64,000 bases of DNA from Taeniopygia guttata (GCF_048771995.1 NC_133026.1:11848001-11912000); one strand, 5' to 3'; shown: positions 23,913-64,000, numbered from the stretch's first letter. Made by a program: numbers and translations. Notes: generated from the letters alone by a model not told the origin.

Positions 23913-26900
23913 TATGTGAATATATTTGTATTTATTTGTTTTACAAAACCAAAGGTGATATTTCTCATAAAACTGGTGTCATAGATAACACCCTCCAAAG
24001 CTGTTTTCAAGCTAAAAAGTGAGCATATCAGTTACACTATTTGATTTCACATCCATCAGGCTATGGAAATACAAATCTCTGACAGCCTAATGCTTTTCCA
24101 ATGCACATCTCACATTTGCACTCTTGCACTTTTACCACTGCAGTCACAAGACTCCCTGACCATTCATGTGTGAAAAGATCAGCCTCTTTCCACAACACTG
24201 TGCTGCCAGGCTTCCACAGCCATTCAGGAATTCTGAGATCGCAGTTTCACCATCCAGATGCAAATTTTATATATGTATAGATATTTTTAAAAACACATAC
24301 AACAAAACAAGCAAACAAAAAATCTTCACATTCTGTTGTAAAGACTAGCAACAGCAAAACACCTTTAAATGCTCACATGGCATCTAATAGGCACTGGCAG
24401 CAATGCATACTGGCACATTTTTCCAAACAGCTCACTGATTATTTGAGAGGCTGTAGAAGAAGATAACATCTATGAAACCGACAGTTTTGAAGGATAGAAA
24501 GGAGGGGTATAGTGAATGAACAGTGTTTCATAATATCTTTCAGCAGCATGATATGCCTAATTCCTTTGGTTCCTGATTTCTAGGCACTGATTTTCAAGCT
24601 GTCTCTTCAGGCAAAGATGTTAAAACAAATCAGGACACTGCAAAAGATTCTAATACTTACACTTAACTTAGATTGTGCAAAGATGAAAAGAGTAAAAATA
24701 TTTGTAAATATTTGTAATTTGTAATTTTCTTACCATTTTTGGACATTGGTTTTATTGGTTGCTTGGTTTGTTGGTTTTAAATCTGGTTTGAGTCTTTACA
24801 GGCAGCTTAGCACCTCATTACAGTGTGACTTTCCCAAAGTCAAAAGATCCCTTCATCTCTCCTTTCAAAAATGGCTTCAGAAAAAAGCCCAAAAACCCAT
24901 TTATGTTTTATGTTTACAAAGAAATAAAAAAGTAACTAGTTAATCAGTATTAACCCTTTTGGACCATCACTTTGTCACCAAGTTTAACAACAAACAGTGT
25001 TGTGTGCATTCTTTCATGACATATTCATTATACTGCCCTGTTCCTGCATCATCTGAATTGGAAAGCATTCACTCAGCTGAGACTTGATCAGTGTGCAGAC
25101 ACTGTTCCAGCTGAAAAAAATAACGCCCTGAAGTCACACAGAAATCAGTACAAGAATCAAAATTCTTCAATGAATAAATTCCACTAAGCCAAATAATACA
25201 TTAAAATAATGAACAGACTTTCCACATCTTTGAACTGAGGGAGTGTTTTGCATTCATTACCTTCTAGGGCAGATATTGATACACATTAGTGTTATTTTGA
25301 CATGAATCTGGCCTTCCCATCATAAATGGTACAGTGCCAGTGTAAGCATATTATATATACTGATAACATTAAATACTTAAAAAGAAAATTGTAGCAATAA
25401 TAATAATAATAAAGTCTTACTGCCACTTTGCAATGTATTCCCTTGACTATAGTTCAATTTAAAACATACACATATTTATTCTGTAACATGTAGACATTTG
25501 TACTTTGAGTTTGGGTACAACTATTATTCTAATTCATACGTCTGAATATTTATTTTAATAGTAGCCATAACCTGTTTTAATCAGATTGGAAAGTACAAAA
25601 AGCATTTAAATTATTTAATGCAGAAAGTACCAGGAGACAAAAACAACTTTGGGAAAAAAAAGGAATGAAGAGATGCACTGGGCTTTCAAGTTTCAGATAA
25701 TGAATCATTTTATGAATGCATCATTTTTACAATAGCTGTCTCAATTTTCTACCACAGAGGAAGATTGAATAGTATTAGGAAATTTTTAGGCATCTAGCAG
25801 TGACACTGTGCATTTCAAATAGCCAAGGGCAGACACTTCAGTTTCTGATGGAAAACCTGGCTATTTCTAACTTGCTTTGGTCTTCAATGAATAAACCAAC
25901 CTGTGCTCTCTTCATAGGAACACATTCTTCTGTGTATTCCCAGATTTGCATGCAAGTTAGAGCAATATATGAAACTAAGACATTTATTATCTCCTTTTTG
26001 GGGACATCAATCACAAGTCATGGCCACAATCCACTCTATGTGCCAGACAGTGACAGAAAGTTTGGACCAGGAGGTATAAGGCTCCATTAGGGACCATTCT
26101 GAGGAAAACTCTCTACAGCACAGGGTAGTCCAAAAATACCTGAGCTAACTTTAAAATGCTTGGCCATAGCATGATCAAAACACAGGCTAGAGATCAGTAC
26201 TTCACTTAGGCTCTGAAGAGCAGAATAACAGCAATCTTGGTTTTATATAAGAAAAATTTAGCATAACTCAGAAAATACTAATGCATAACTCACTATTCAT
26301 GAGTGGTTTATTCAAATTTTTATTTTTCCAGACAAACAGCATTAGAATTGCTAAAGGTTTTTATGCTTTGGGGGAAAAAAGATAGAAGCTATTTAGCATA
26401 TTTTAAAACACTAGTTTTTCAGTGAGAGAGAAAAAGGGAAGGCTGGAGGAAAAAGATTTTTAAAAGGAAGAGAAATAAAAATATGAAATAATTATCATGT
26501 TAAACAGCCTACACTTTTTTCTTGGAAAGATGTACATACAGGATTAAATATATGTTATCTTATTTAGTATATGTTTATGAAGTATTTCAATATGAAAGTA
26601 TTTCAGAATATAAATAAAGCAAGCAGACTGTACACATTCCAAAACAATATCTTTGGAATACACTACATTTATTTTTTTCTCCCATTTGAAGTCACTAGCA
26701 TGCATGAATTTAAAAGTACTCTTTTCTAGTACTCTTTTCAACAACTTATGTCCAGCAAATACGATTTTATCTGTTTAGAGGAATTTGTAATATCAGAAAT
26801 TAAGCATAGTTTATTTTACCAGCTGAGTACACTCAAAATTTCATCTTAAGAGCATCTTTGTAAAACCTTATTCCTCAGTGGCAGCCTTGCTAATTACAAG

Positions 26901-29900
26901 AAGTCTGTATATCATCATGTAGCAAGCACAATATTTTAAGTAAAAAACATATTTTAAGGTACAATACTGGATATTGCCCAGCAATACTGTATTATATTAA
27001 ACATAATTTTTACTGAGACCAGATTAATGAGTCTCTAATTCCAACTTATGAAAGAGATGAGAGTGGTCACTCCTTCCAAAACATGTGTAGATCCATGATT
27101 ACTTTGAAGGTTTTCACACCTGCATTCTTATTTTCATAGGCTTTTCCCAATATCATGCAATGTAATCTGATTTTAAACTCTTCCCTAGTCTGTATTGCAT
27201 AACTAGCATCATTAAAAGTCTAATGGTACCCCCCTTATAGTCTGAACTAATTAATTTAATGAAGCACATAACACAGTTTGGTTTGTCACTCGGATTCAGC
27301 GTGAATACTTTATTGTACTTGATATGGCAAGAGCTTGTAGCTGTCCTTGACCCAGCTATCACTCAGGAGAAAGGTACCTGGTGGCATACAGGAATGGCAA
27401 GAACAGCAAGAGCAAGCAAAAATAGACATATTTATGCTATTAGCATATGACAACCCAAATATATACTAGTTATTTGATATCTGAAGTTTTAATCCATTCT
27501 ATTTGCACAGAGGCATCTCAAGAGGGATGGGGAAGAGCAGCACAAGGCAAAGTCACAAATGGGAAAATTCTGTTTACTGGTGATTTTACTCAGCTGTAGC
27601 AACTGAGCTGTTTAAGTGACAACAGCGGTGTCAGTTGTTTTTCAGTTTTTAACATGAACTCACAGCTGAAAACAAGAAGGAATGAGTGCCATAAACCAGC
27701 TTCTAGACCCTAATGAGAATGCATGGCTTTCAGTTTAATCTGAGCTAACCACAACAGCAGAAGAAAGCAGCCCCACATTGCCTCTTTATGTGATCTCCAC
27801 TCAGACATACCAGAGGAAAAATCCTTGCTAGAGCACGGCCTGTTACTGGCTAGGCAAGCTATCTGTAGCTAATAAGAAAAAAATAGCTGCTCTGAATTAT
27901 ACTCCAGAGAGCTCTTCTTCATCTCTGATCATAACAGAGAGCTCCATTTAGCTTAAGCTCCTATGAGTCAGTCCACACTGCATATCAAAACACTAATAGC
28001 TTATGGTGCTTTGATGAAGGGATAATTTTATATTGTCTTTTTGGACTTTGTTAACAACACACTCTTCACGTGATAACCTTATTGCTCTAATCATCCTAAG
28101 TCTAATTTGCTTTAGAGGATTTTGAAATACTTAGAGAAAAAATGGTAAGGATTTTATAACAACCATGTTGCTCTTTTCAAGTTACTTTTAATACCTCATC
28201 CACTGTGATACTACAGCATTACTAAATTCCACTTCTTGAAAACACTCAAGTCCAGTACAAGTTAATAGTCCCATCATCTCTAGCTAGCTTGGAATACCAA
28301 AATGTTTTTTCTAGTGGAAACTTCACAGATAACACTCTTTCTGACAAATGGAACAGCAGTTCTGCAGTAAAGAAGTCATACTTTATAGCTAAAACTCTTT
28401 ACTTTCTATGTTTGTATATTCTCACCCCATCCTTTTTCCTTCTTCACATGCATTTTCCCTGAATATACCACAACTGAACATCAGGAAAACCTAGCAAAAT
28501 CTAGCTGAGATACCAAGTAGTTTTCCAAGTAAGTCTTTTCTTGCAGCATGGAGTCCTGAAAATAATTCCATCATGAACAATCTGAATTCTAAGGCAGTCT
28601 CACCAGAAATACAGTTTACCTGGAACCCCAGCTTCCCCTCTAGAAGGGCAGGTCTAGCACAGAGGAACATGTCTAGCCTTTGTCCAGCTCAGCAGATTCA
28701 CAATTCTTTCTAGGTTCAGCCTTGAAACTTCAATGGACACATGGCTCCAATGTCTCGACTGCTAAACTTGCATAGGGGTAACTTCAAAAACCATCTAGAT
28801 GCAAAATCCTGTGCAATATTTTCTAGGTGACCCTGCTTGAGCAGAGAGGTTGGACCAGATCACCTTCTAGCCTTAGACATTCTGTGATCTGTGATTTTCC
28901 TCTCTTTTGTCACAGAACAGTTAATGTTGTTGGCTAGAGCAAACTATTGCTCCTGTTAATGAGGATGAACATTCTGCTCCTGCCATTTAAACACTGTCCA
29001 TCTTTTGTTTTGTGGATAACTTCTGCCTCTTAAGAAATATAGATAAAATAGGTAAAATTGCCAGTGAATATTAAACATTAAAATAATGAAAGACAAAATA
29101 ATGAGAATACTATTGTCATATGGTACTCTCTTACATCTGAATTCTTTATTTCTGGTCAAAGAAATTTTCTTGTTAAACTCTCATGTCCTGAAAGATATAA
29201 CTAGATGCAATGTTCATTTTTAAGTACACTATCTAGGTGGTAAAATTATTTAAAGTTAATTTGGAAACTACTTCAAATTGTTATCTCATGTTATCTCATA
29301 AGGTTTAACTTTGAAGGCCTAACCCAGTGCAGAGGGGAAGCTGTGCTGCAAACCTGATGATGTGAACTCATTACATGGCTGAAAAGGTCGTAAAACTGAA
29401 TTAGCTCCACGATAAAGGAACAGAGTACAAATCTCCCATTTGTACTCCTCGTGTGATCCGTGTGCTGGATCCGTGCTCAGCAGCCTTTCCCTCCAACACT
29501 ACACCTTTCCTCTTAAGGATGGTTATTGCTCTTTTTCCAAGTGTTTGCTGACTGACATTGCTCAAAGGTGCCAGGGAAGGGACTGCAGCTCGACTTGGCT
29601 GTGTGCTGCCAGACCTACTCCACAAGTTATATTCACTTTGATTTTCAGCAGTGGCCTAACTCTGTAGCAAAATCCCCTCCTTTAACGACATCATCTACAG
29701 CAGCAGGTACTGTGGCCTCTTGTCAGGGTGCATGGCTTTTGGGACATTGTGGCCCTAACACCTGCAAAGAAAATGCCTGCAATTTCAGTAATTTTGGCCT
29801 CTTCAGGCTTCTAACAATTCTTTTCCCTGCACAAGGAGGTACCCCTTGGGTCTGAATCTATCAGCTATTAAATGCTTCCTCTTTTCTCATTAATCACCAG

Positions 29901-32900
29901 CCTGCACTGACTCATGCTGCTCACCCAGACAGCTGCACAGTAAGAATTTTCTAAAACTACACTGGTTCTTTCTTAAAATTATTTTCAGGCCAGCTGCAAC
30001 TCGCTTGGCAGTGGAACCACATGTGTAAGACCCACCTGATGTTTTTAGCCTGTAACTGGCATTCTTCCCTTCCATGGAAGATGCTATACCATACTCCAAA
30101 GTACATCCTACACTGAGACACGGGGGAAGAGATAAGTCACATGGACCTTCTGATTCCCTGAATGAAAAAGGCTGAAGAGAACTACACGTGAATGCAATGG
30201 GAGACCTGTGCCAACCTTCCTTCAACACAGAGATTCTAAAGGCAAAATGCTGTATCAGGCATTTGGCCTCAGCAGCAAATGGAGACACTCAAGGTCAAAG
30301 AAACACTGCCTTCCTGGAAGGGAAATGAGCAGTCTAAGAAACTTGGCTGTAAACATTAAACATTAAACATGCTCCATCTATGCCTAATCCAAACAATCAC
30401 CATTCAATTTACTCACAATATGCCATCTATTTTCACATAATGATCCTAATGGTATTACTCAAATGTATTTTAAAAGGACTTTGGTCACTTGCAAAAACAA
30501 TCAAATAAAACAATTTTTCTTCATTAAAATTCTAAGGAACTGTTATGTGAGTAAAGAAAAAAGGCAAGAAACCAGATATTTAATATATTTGTATATGGAT
30601 ATTTAATATGTTTGAGCACTGGCTCAAACTCTTAAATTCTTCAATTCTACACTACATGGAAATTTACAACATTATTAATTCTGTAAATAAAAGCAAAACC
30701 AATCTGGTTTGGGATTTTTACTCATCTCTGTTCCATAGTTTAAATATGTCACTTAAATTCTCAGTTATGCCTGTCAAACTATTCCTAAACTGTAGGTTCT
30801 AGCATAAGCAATATATTTGGGCTTTTTGGGGGGGATTGTTTTTTTGCTTGACTTTTTTTTTTCAGGGGTGAGGGTGAGGGTTGTGCTACAGAATCTGAGA
30901 TTAGACTTTTTCTAGTGTTGTTCTGTGAGAGGGATGCATACAAATGCAATTTTCAAGGAATTCAATATTAAATACATCTTTGCTACCTTAATAAATTTCG
31001 CATACAAGGAGAAATGAGATGTTATTAATTCCCCTCACAGGAAGAAAACAGATCACATTGCATAAGGCATCCAGACTGGCTTCTTGCAAATGAAAATGGC
31101 TCTGCCAGTTATTACAGTCTATTTATTTAATTCTGTACGGGAAACATTACATATTTTTCATCCTCTGTTATGATACTGAATCAATGCCATAAAAATATTT
31201 AGAAGCAAGAGTATGAAAATTGTAGCAGTTAACCACTCTACTAAAACTAACAGTGGAAGTGAAAAAACCTCCCGTTATTCTCTTCAATTTAAGAAGAAAG
31301 GAGGAAAGAGGTGGGAAGAAAGTTGAAAATAGTAAAAGCAAGGAGAAAAAGAAAATGGATGATAAGGAAATACCTAAAAGGAAGGAAAGGAAGGCAAAGA
31401 CTGCTCTTGAAATGCTAATTATTTGGATGGAATACCTTACTTCATTGCAATCTCTAAGTACTTGTAATCTCTCTCAGAACCTACTGGCTGCCAACCCATA
31501 TGTAATGATGATCCCACTCTCAGCTATGGTACCAAGTCTGGTCTCCTCCGTCCTGCAAACACAACTCTGTGGCACTCCCCAGACAGTTATTAAAAGAGAC
31601 CAAAATGTCCTGTACACTCTGGAACACATTTCATTTAGAGCAGTTATGCTCTCTGTTCACCTCACTTCCCCACAGATAATTGTCTCCATTAGTCTTAGGC
31701 AATTTTTAATCCTCTTTCAGTACAAAGGCACCACATTGAACAAGAGTCTTTGGAGGACTAGGGTCAGAGCACGTACAATAAAATCTGCAGTCATGTATCA
31801 TTCTGTCCATCTGAGCAGTCTATCACTAACGGCTGCCTGAGGTCTCCACAACCACCTAAGTTATTTTAAGCATTGCTGGAGCTGCCATTTTCAGGCAAGT
31901 CACAAAACTGCAAAGAAAACATGCACAATCTCTATTGCAAAGAGTGAAATGTATCCTCAGAGGTAAACCAATGAGAACTATATATCAAATCCATCGCTTA
32001 ACAGTACAAATAAAAGCAATATAAATTCTTAAACTTCAGCAAAAGCGTTCGGTAAGTAGAAAGTTGAGTATTTACACTGCAATGGACAACAAGATCATCT
32101 ATTTAACTCTCATGTACTACAAAACATAAAGACTGCAAACTGTAAACCACAATCAGTTTAATTTAAAAGAAACTAAAATTGTCCATTATCATGAGAACTG
32201 TTGAATATCTGGGGGAACTGCTGCACAAACAAGTATTTGGGAGGACTGCATTCTTAATTCCTCACATCAGTAACCATGTAACTACATTTATAATACTTCA
32301 ATTATACTGCCATGTTAACTGTAAAATTCTGTTCTTTGTGGAAGGGAGCAACCATTGTGATGCTTGTAAAATATCAGAGCTTACATTTAGGAATGAAGTT
32401 ACACTAACCAATCAAATGAATGAGATCAGATCATTACTAATGGTAGTATTTTTTGAAATATAGTTCTGAGTAGAAAAACATTTTAAGTAGAAAAACATTC
32501 CTGTGATTTTTTGGTTGTTTTTCTTTTACACATAAAAATGATCCCCAATGTCATAAAAAAGGTGAAGAGACTACTGTCTCCTTGAGGAGCCCTAAGTTGC
32601 ATAAATCATCTACATTCTTTATCTCTCCTAGTTCTTTCAGACTTTTCCCCTTGCAGTTATTTCCATCAATCCTGCTAAGGGAAGGAACAGAGAAAGCTTC
32701 AAGCCAAATTATCCATTTGGCCCCAATCCACATAAGCACTTATTGGATGCGTTCTGTATTCATACCTTTTTAGAAACAAGTGGCTAAACATTATCCTAAC
32801 CAAACTCTGTCAAGGAATATGGTATAACAAATCTTCAGAGAACTCCTTAATATCATCCACTCTTTAACAGAAATTGCCTCCATGTAAAATTCCACAGCGC

Positions 32901-35900
32901 ACACCTTTTTATATGCATATATACAGAGAGAGAGAGAGCCTAACAATTCAGCACATGACTAGGAAGCAATGCTCAATGAGATGAATCTTGCCCAAGTACA
33001 TCGAAGCTTTCCTTCACTATCTGCCCACCAATCAGGAGGACATTTTCTGGATGGGGACACTCCAACACTCCTGGTGAAGCTGTTCAAAGGATTCACTAAT
33101 TCAGAAGTACTGTACAAAAGCATAATAACAGCTATAATCAATTAGAACATTCATCTAAAAGAAAGTTCTGCATTTTAGGCAATGTTCTAAGGTTATTGTT
33201 CACATTTTTACACTCTGCATCAATGTAAACAAACATAATTTGAGAATTATCCCATAAGAAGTAAAAATTATCCTTGGTATCTCAAATCCTTTCACACTAC
33301 TTAAGAGAAAGCTGCAGAACTACCACATTCTGAGAGCATATGAGTAGTCTATATCTTTTTAATGTAGACTATGAGCATGTACACATGGCTCTACCCATTT
33401 CCCAATGAGACAGACACCTTTTGTGGCTCATAGTGCAGCAAGTTTGCAAATTATCCTGTGGCGCCAACACTGTGGAAGTGATCTAGGTGAGAAAGGCTTT
33501 CATATTCTTCTCCCCCAAACCTGATGAAATAGCTTACTCAATTGTATGGTCGATTAATTGAATAATTAGCACAATGTTTCCTCTTTTTGAAGTATTAGGC
33601 AGTTGTTTTGGTTTTTTTTCCTTTTCTGAGGATTTTTTTAAACCTCTGAGCAATTATGATACGTGTATGACTAGCATGGCTCAATTTTTCCAAAAAGAGT
33701 ATATCTTACACCATGTATCTTTCCCAGTAACACAGATACTCTTTGGTCTGCAATAATTTTGGGTGGTATTTAGCTCAGTCGTGAATTTTCCTGCCCAATA
33801 AAACACAAAGAAGAATGCACTTTTCAATTAAGAAGTGGACTCCAGGTCATATCAAACCACAGAAAAATGAGGTTTTAGGGGTTTAGAACTTGGTTGGGTT
33901 TTTTTTCAATAATCAAAGTCTGAAAGTTAGATAACCTAGACATACATAGCATGTTGTTTGATAATAGCATTAAGCAGTAAATTTAGGAGCCAGCAACAGG
34001 AGGAAGGAAAAACAGTGACACATAATGAACCTGTTGGGCACAAATTCAAAATGTGTAGGTGCCATTTAAGAAATCAGATGTGAACTTACCAGAGAACAAA
34101 TAATATCAAGCCTAAAGACCACACTGACATATTTTCCATTTAACTACTTATAGAACATTTTCCATAAAACCCTGGAGGCTTCAAACCTGCTATAAGCTGA
34201 ACAATAGCTTTTGGTTTTAAAGCTATGTAACAACATTCTCATTCAAAATGTTTTGGCTAGGAATTAATTTGCTACTGATTTATCATGTCTTACATTTAGA
34301 TTCCAAGATAAAAACAGAGTGGAAGAAATTACTTTACAAAATACTACTCAATCATAGTATTTTTTATTTTAATTAAGAACAGTTATAATGAAGTAAATAT
34401 AGGAATTAAATTTGTGTTTTTCATTTACAGAAGGCCAGATAAAAGTACCATTAAAAACTCCTGTACTTTTATTTCAGTGGGAATTTACTCAATGCCTTAA
34501 ATTTGTACCTAATCTTTCAACTGAAGAATCAGTTACAGCAAATTCAAAGCAACAGCCCTTTGACATTCAAGAAGAGGTTGTAGCTCATATCCAATACATG
34601 ATTTTCCTTCATGATGAAGGTATGGTGATGTTTTGTCATTCCTCACAGAAAACAATAAAAAAATCCTCTATAGTTGACATGTAGGACCAGGAAATATTGT
34701 TGTATAGGAAGTAGGGGAGTATTTTGAAAGAAAGCACTCTTAAAGAAATCACTGTCACCATCTGCTCAGAAACGATACCTAAATGACTTATCAGTTCCTT
34801 CTTTTCGTGCTTATCTGTGCACTCCATGACTGCCCACATAAAGTGCTAGAATTTCTGTAAATTCTTCCATCGCATTTTCTGTACTCTGCCTGGTTTTTAA
34901 TAATACTAAAAGGTTGAATATGCAGAATTTATTTGTCTTTATTACTCCTAAGTGTCATGAAAAAAGACAGCTGAGCAGAAGAAACAACTCCTCCAAGCAC
35001 CTCAGACAAACTTGGGAGTGTGGGCTCAGGTATCATACACAGAAGCCACAGAATCCACACCCAAGAAAGGTCTGGCTGTAGAAAACTGTTTCAGTTGGCT
35101 GGAAATCCATTCATTCAGTTCTAGTATCAATGCTGTAATCTCATTCTCTTTGAGCATAACTTGTTCTTCCCAGTTGAGCTTGATTTCAGTGGAAAATGCT
35201 GTGCTGGGTGCATCTGTGGTATTACACCCAGAAGATGAGCTGCTGTATAGTTGAAAGCAGTGCCTGTAATGATGCCGGTGCAGTAAGAGGAGGTGGGTAG
35301 CAGCCCAAAGTATGTTAGAGGCTCAATCAGGATTTTTTAGGTCTTGATAAGATTCAAAGATGGGCAGATAGGCTGGACCTATATGGCAGAGGGAACACAC
35401 AGTCAATGTGAAAAGGATGCACCAGACCACCTGGAATGGTCAGTATCAGAGAACAAACTCACCTGCCCTCTCCCTATTCCAGGTAAACTGGTTCCATTTA
35501 GTAATTCAGTAACAGGACAATTATAGCACCTAATGTAGTGTGAAAATGACCTGCTGAGGCTTTGTTCAGATATGCAGTTTATCAGTTTGCATATATGACA
35601 AGAGCCTATTCTCTTAGTGTCAGTATGACTTATACATGTGTACCTAGCTGCATTAACAATATCCCACAAGGCTAACACTGATTTCCCCAACAATCTTCAA
35701 CACTTAAACCAGGCAGTCACTCAATCCTTTTAAGATTATAGGCAATTGTATTGCTGGAAGAAACAGTTCCAAATCCTTTCCTCTCCTCCCACCTCTAAAA
35801 GCCCAGCACAGCCAAAACACAAATCTTCCCCGACAGCTCTACTGAAGAACAAGGAGTAGCTGTAATAAATGATGAAAACATGGGCAGATCCTTATTACAT

Positions 35901-37100
35901 GAGGGCGAAAAAATCAATCACTTACAAATTTTTGGATAGGATATAGCAATTGAAGGAAAAAATACTTGCAGAATGTAGGAGCTCCTTTGCATTGATGTTG
36001 TACTGGGAAGCAAGAGGGCAAGTCTACTTCCAGACAAAGTGTCAATGCTTTAGCTACAGTGAATAGCCATTTTTTAGAAATGGTTACACCAAGCAAACAC
36101 AAGCAAGAAAAAGTTGTTGTCTTCGTCAAAGTGCTCCTGAGATGACAATGGCCTTTGGTCCATGGTGATAAAATAGTCATAATAGTTTCTACCAGCAGAA
36201 GGTTTCAGATCAAGCCCTGAATCACTCAAAAACCTTAATTGAACTTTTGCAGAGCTATTCTCAAATAAAATAATGTGATTTCAAATCGAACCAGAACCTT
36301 TTGAACACAGCGTTTTCATATTTCTATAACAGAAGTTCACCTTCATTATAATCTGTGACTCAAGACTTCAGATTCGGGAAAGGATATAGTAAATTCCCTA
36401 CAGAGATATTAATGTTCATAGGATACAATCTATTTGTCAATGGATTGTTTCTGTTGTCAAATCACACTCATTATAGTCTCGGTGTAGATTTGCAAATGTG
36501 AGCTGCCCACACGATAGGTATAAATATCCATTTTCAAAGTTCAAACACTTATCTATGAGTAATTTTGACTGAACTACTCAAATGACTGTACTTCTAAATG
36601 TGTCTGTGTAAAAGCTGAACAGGATGAGCACGTGTATTTTTACGATGTGAGTAGTCTGTGATGTGATGAAGACGTTGAAAAAAGCCAGTAATTAACACAG
36701 CAATTAAAATATAAAACTCGAGTCAGCATTTTGATGCTGTTCCTCTCTCCCTGACTTGCTTTATTATTTCGTGCAAGTAAGTTGGCCCGATTTCGCAAAC
36801 ACTTTTACTTATGCAAAGTACCACAAACAACTGCATGCAGGGTGATACAGCTTTATTTGCTTAAATTACCAAAACCCGGCGCTTTTAAAGTTTCTGTGAC
36901 TACGCACGCTGCTGTGATCAACAGAATTACTCTGCCAGCGTGGTGTTACAATACAAGGAGTTTAAGAGCGCATTTAAGTAGTAGTACTTAATACTAACCA
37001 CTCCCCACGCAGAAGCATCAGTGCTTAACAGGAGAACGAAAAGGAAGCAGAAGATTGCGATTACCACCCGGAGCAATTCCTCCCGATTGCTTCGCCTCTG
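23913..37100. other. Intergenic region between the interferon-like gene and PFKP
   Basis: About 13 kb with no gene I can support. It holds a CR1 tail near 28.8 kb, a short (AAT)n run near 25.4 kb, an (AG)n run near 32.93 kb, and a less AT-rich stretch at about 29.3-30.3 kb with medium-length open frames on both strands. The longest frame outside repeats is a 195-codon stretch at 31253-31840 that shows no domain. No second interferon-like exon set was found. Confidence 0.55.
28775..28897 (+). repeat. CR1 LINE 3' end
   Basis: Contains 'ggtgaccctgcttgagcag', 'aggttggaccagatcacc' and a terminal 'cattctgtgatctgtgat', a diverged CR1 3' terminus. The copy is 5'-truncated. Confidence 0.7.
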
Positions 37101-37831
37101 TTGCTCTTTGACTCAAACCCTGTCTGTCTCTCAGCCGCTGATACTCACGAACAACCTCCTTTTCCTACCGGCGCCTGAACGCCCACTGCGGTGCTGAGAA
37201 CCTCAGCGGGAAAACACCTGAGGATGAGAGGGCAGAAAGAGAAAGAGCAGAGCTCGGGGCCTCAGGGTGTCCCTGCCCGGCCCCGACACGGACCCTGCCA
37301 GACGCCGCCAGGAGCCGTCTGTCCGTCTGTCCTGCATTCCCAGTGGGAGCCGCGCTCCCCGCTCCCTGCCGGAGCCTCCCGAGCAGCAGCCGGGCGGGCA
37401 GCGAGCCCGAGCCGCGCCGGAGGCATCGGGCTGCGAGGGAGCGACACGCTGGGAGCGGATTCCCCCCTCGAGCCTCCGGCAGAGCCGTGAGGGGGACGGG
37501 GAACCGCCGGCGAGGCTCCGCTGAAGGCGCTACCCAGGGGAGCCGCAGGCGCGGCGGAGACACGCGGCTTTCCTCAGCCGCTACAGCGGGGAGGATGAGC
37601 CAGCTCCAGCCGACACAACTCCCTCCCCCGCGCTGCCGCCGTGCCAAGGCGCCAGCCATGTTCCCGCATCGCCCCCACCTCGGGCGCCGGGAAGGAGAGG
37701 GGGAAGGGGAAGGAAGGCGGGAGGCGGTGCCGGGACTCCCGCCCCGCCGGGGCCGCCCCCCCCCCCACCTGCCGCGCCCCACCGGCGGCCCCGCCCCGCC
37801 CGCCGCGCTCGCGGCGCCAGCCTGGCCGCTC

Positions 37832-37970
37832 ATTGGCCGCGCCGCCCGCCCGTCAGCGCCGCTCCCGCAGGGCCGAGGGGGCGGGGCCGCGCCGCGCTGT
37901 CAGCGGCGCGCGGGAGGCGGGGAGGGCGCGGCGGCGGGGCAGAGCGGGGGGCGGCGGGGTGAGAGGAGCT
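37832..37970 (+). promoter_or_regulatory. PFKP: Likely core promoter of PFKP
   Basis: An inverted CCAAT box (ATTGG, 37832-37836) is followed by an Sp1-type GC box (GGGGCGGGGC, 37877-37886) and further GC-rich repeats. No TATA box stands at a fitting distance. This is the usual make-up of a CpG-island promoter with dispersed starts. The transcription start is probably between about 37.9 and 38.05 kb, which would leave a 5' UTR of roughly 200-300 nt. Confidence 0.5.
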
Positions 37971-38219
37971 TAAGAGCTGCTGCTCTGCCCGCTCTGTTTT
38001 TTTCTTCCCCCGGGCTTTTGCACACAGTCTTGCCCCTTCTCGCAGGTTTTGTGCAGAGATTTACCTGTCGGTAACCACACACCCACACCGGGCTGCTCGG
38101 GCTCTTTTCCCGCAGAGGCCGAACGCGCGGTCCAGCGGAGCGGGGGCAGACCCCGGCGGCCAGGGGCTCCCTCAGCGACCGCGCTCCGCCTCGCCCGCCG
38201 GTGCCGCTCCCGCAGCGCC

Positions 38220-64000
<25,781 letters not shown>

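Noticed and set aside
31253-31840. 195-codon open frame in the intergenic region
   Set aside because: It lacks an ATG at the given start (GTG), shows no domain, signal or codon bias, and has no visible splice partners. A chance open frame is the simplest reading.
34412-34684. 90-codon frame after an acceptor-like TTTACAG
   Set aside because: No matching donor or following exon, no recognisable family, low-complexity surroundings.

Overview
This window looks like vertebrate nuclear DNA, most likely from a bird and perhaps a songbird. The evidence is split genes with GT-AG introns, a CpG-island promoter, several CR1-family LINE tails typical of birds and other sauropsids, and otherwise AT-rich, repeat-poor intergenic DNA. 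No bacterial, plasmid or CRISPR features were seen. All homology statements come from recognising protein patterns; no search was run.

Layout: (1) 1-18,130 is intergenic, with no gene I can support. It holds CR1 fragments, one possible solo LTR (about 2.5-2.97 kb) and a perfect 24-bp inverted repeat at 13.6 kb. (2) 18,137-23,895 holds a compact, apparently intact cytokine gene on the + strand. It has an ISRE-like site, a TATA-like box, one noncoding 5' exon and five coding exons (46, 26, 46, 26 and 32 codons). All four coding introns are phase 0. It predicts a 176-residue secreted helical protein with the cysteine pattern and the C-terminal Cys-x-Trp signature of type I interferons. Its third coding intron contains a 730-bp pentanucleotide pyrimidine tract that runs directly into the next splice acceptor. 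(3) 23,900-37,100 is intergenic, with scattered unremarkable ORFs and a CR1 tail. (4) 37,140-39,830 is a CpG island with the promoter and first exon of PFKP (platelet-type 6-phosphofructokinase). (5) 38,220-64,000 is PFKP on the + strand: 13 coding exons in one continuous frame (448 codons), covering the whole catalytic N-terminal half and the start of the regulatory C-terminal half. The gene runs off the right edge.

The two genes are transcribed in the same direction, about 14 kb apart, and have no obvious functional link. PFKP is a glycolytic housekeeping gene. The other is an inducible-looking immune cytokine. The main discovery candidate is the multi-exon type I interferon-like gene upstream of PFKP: the classical bird IFN-alpha and IFN-beta genes are intronless, so a five-coding-exon relative at this location deserves attention.
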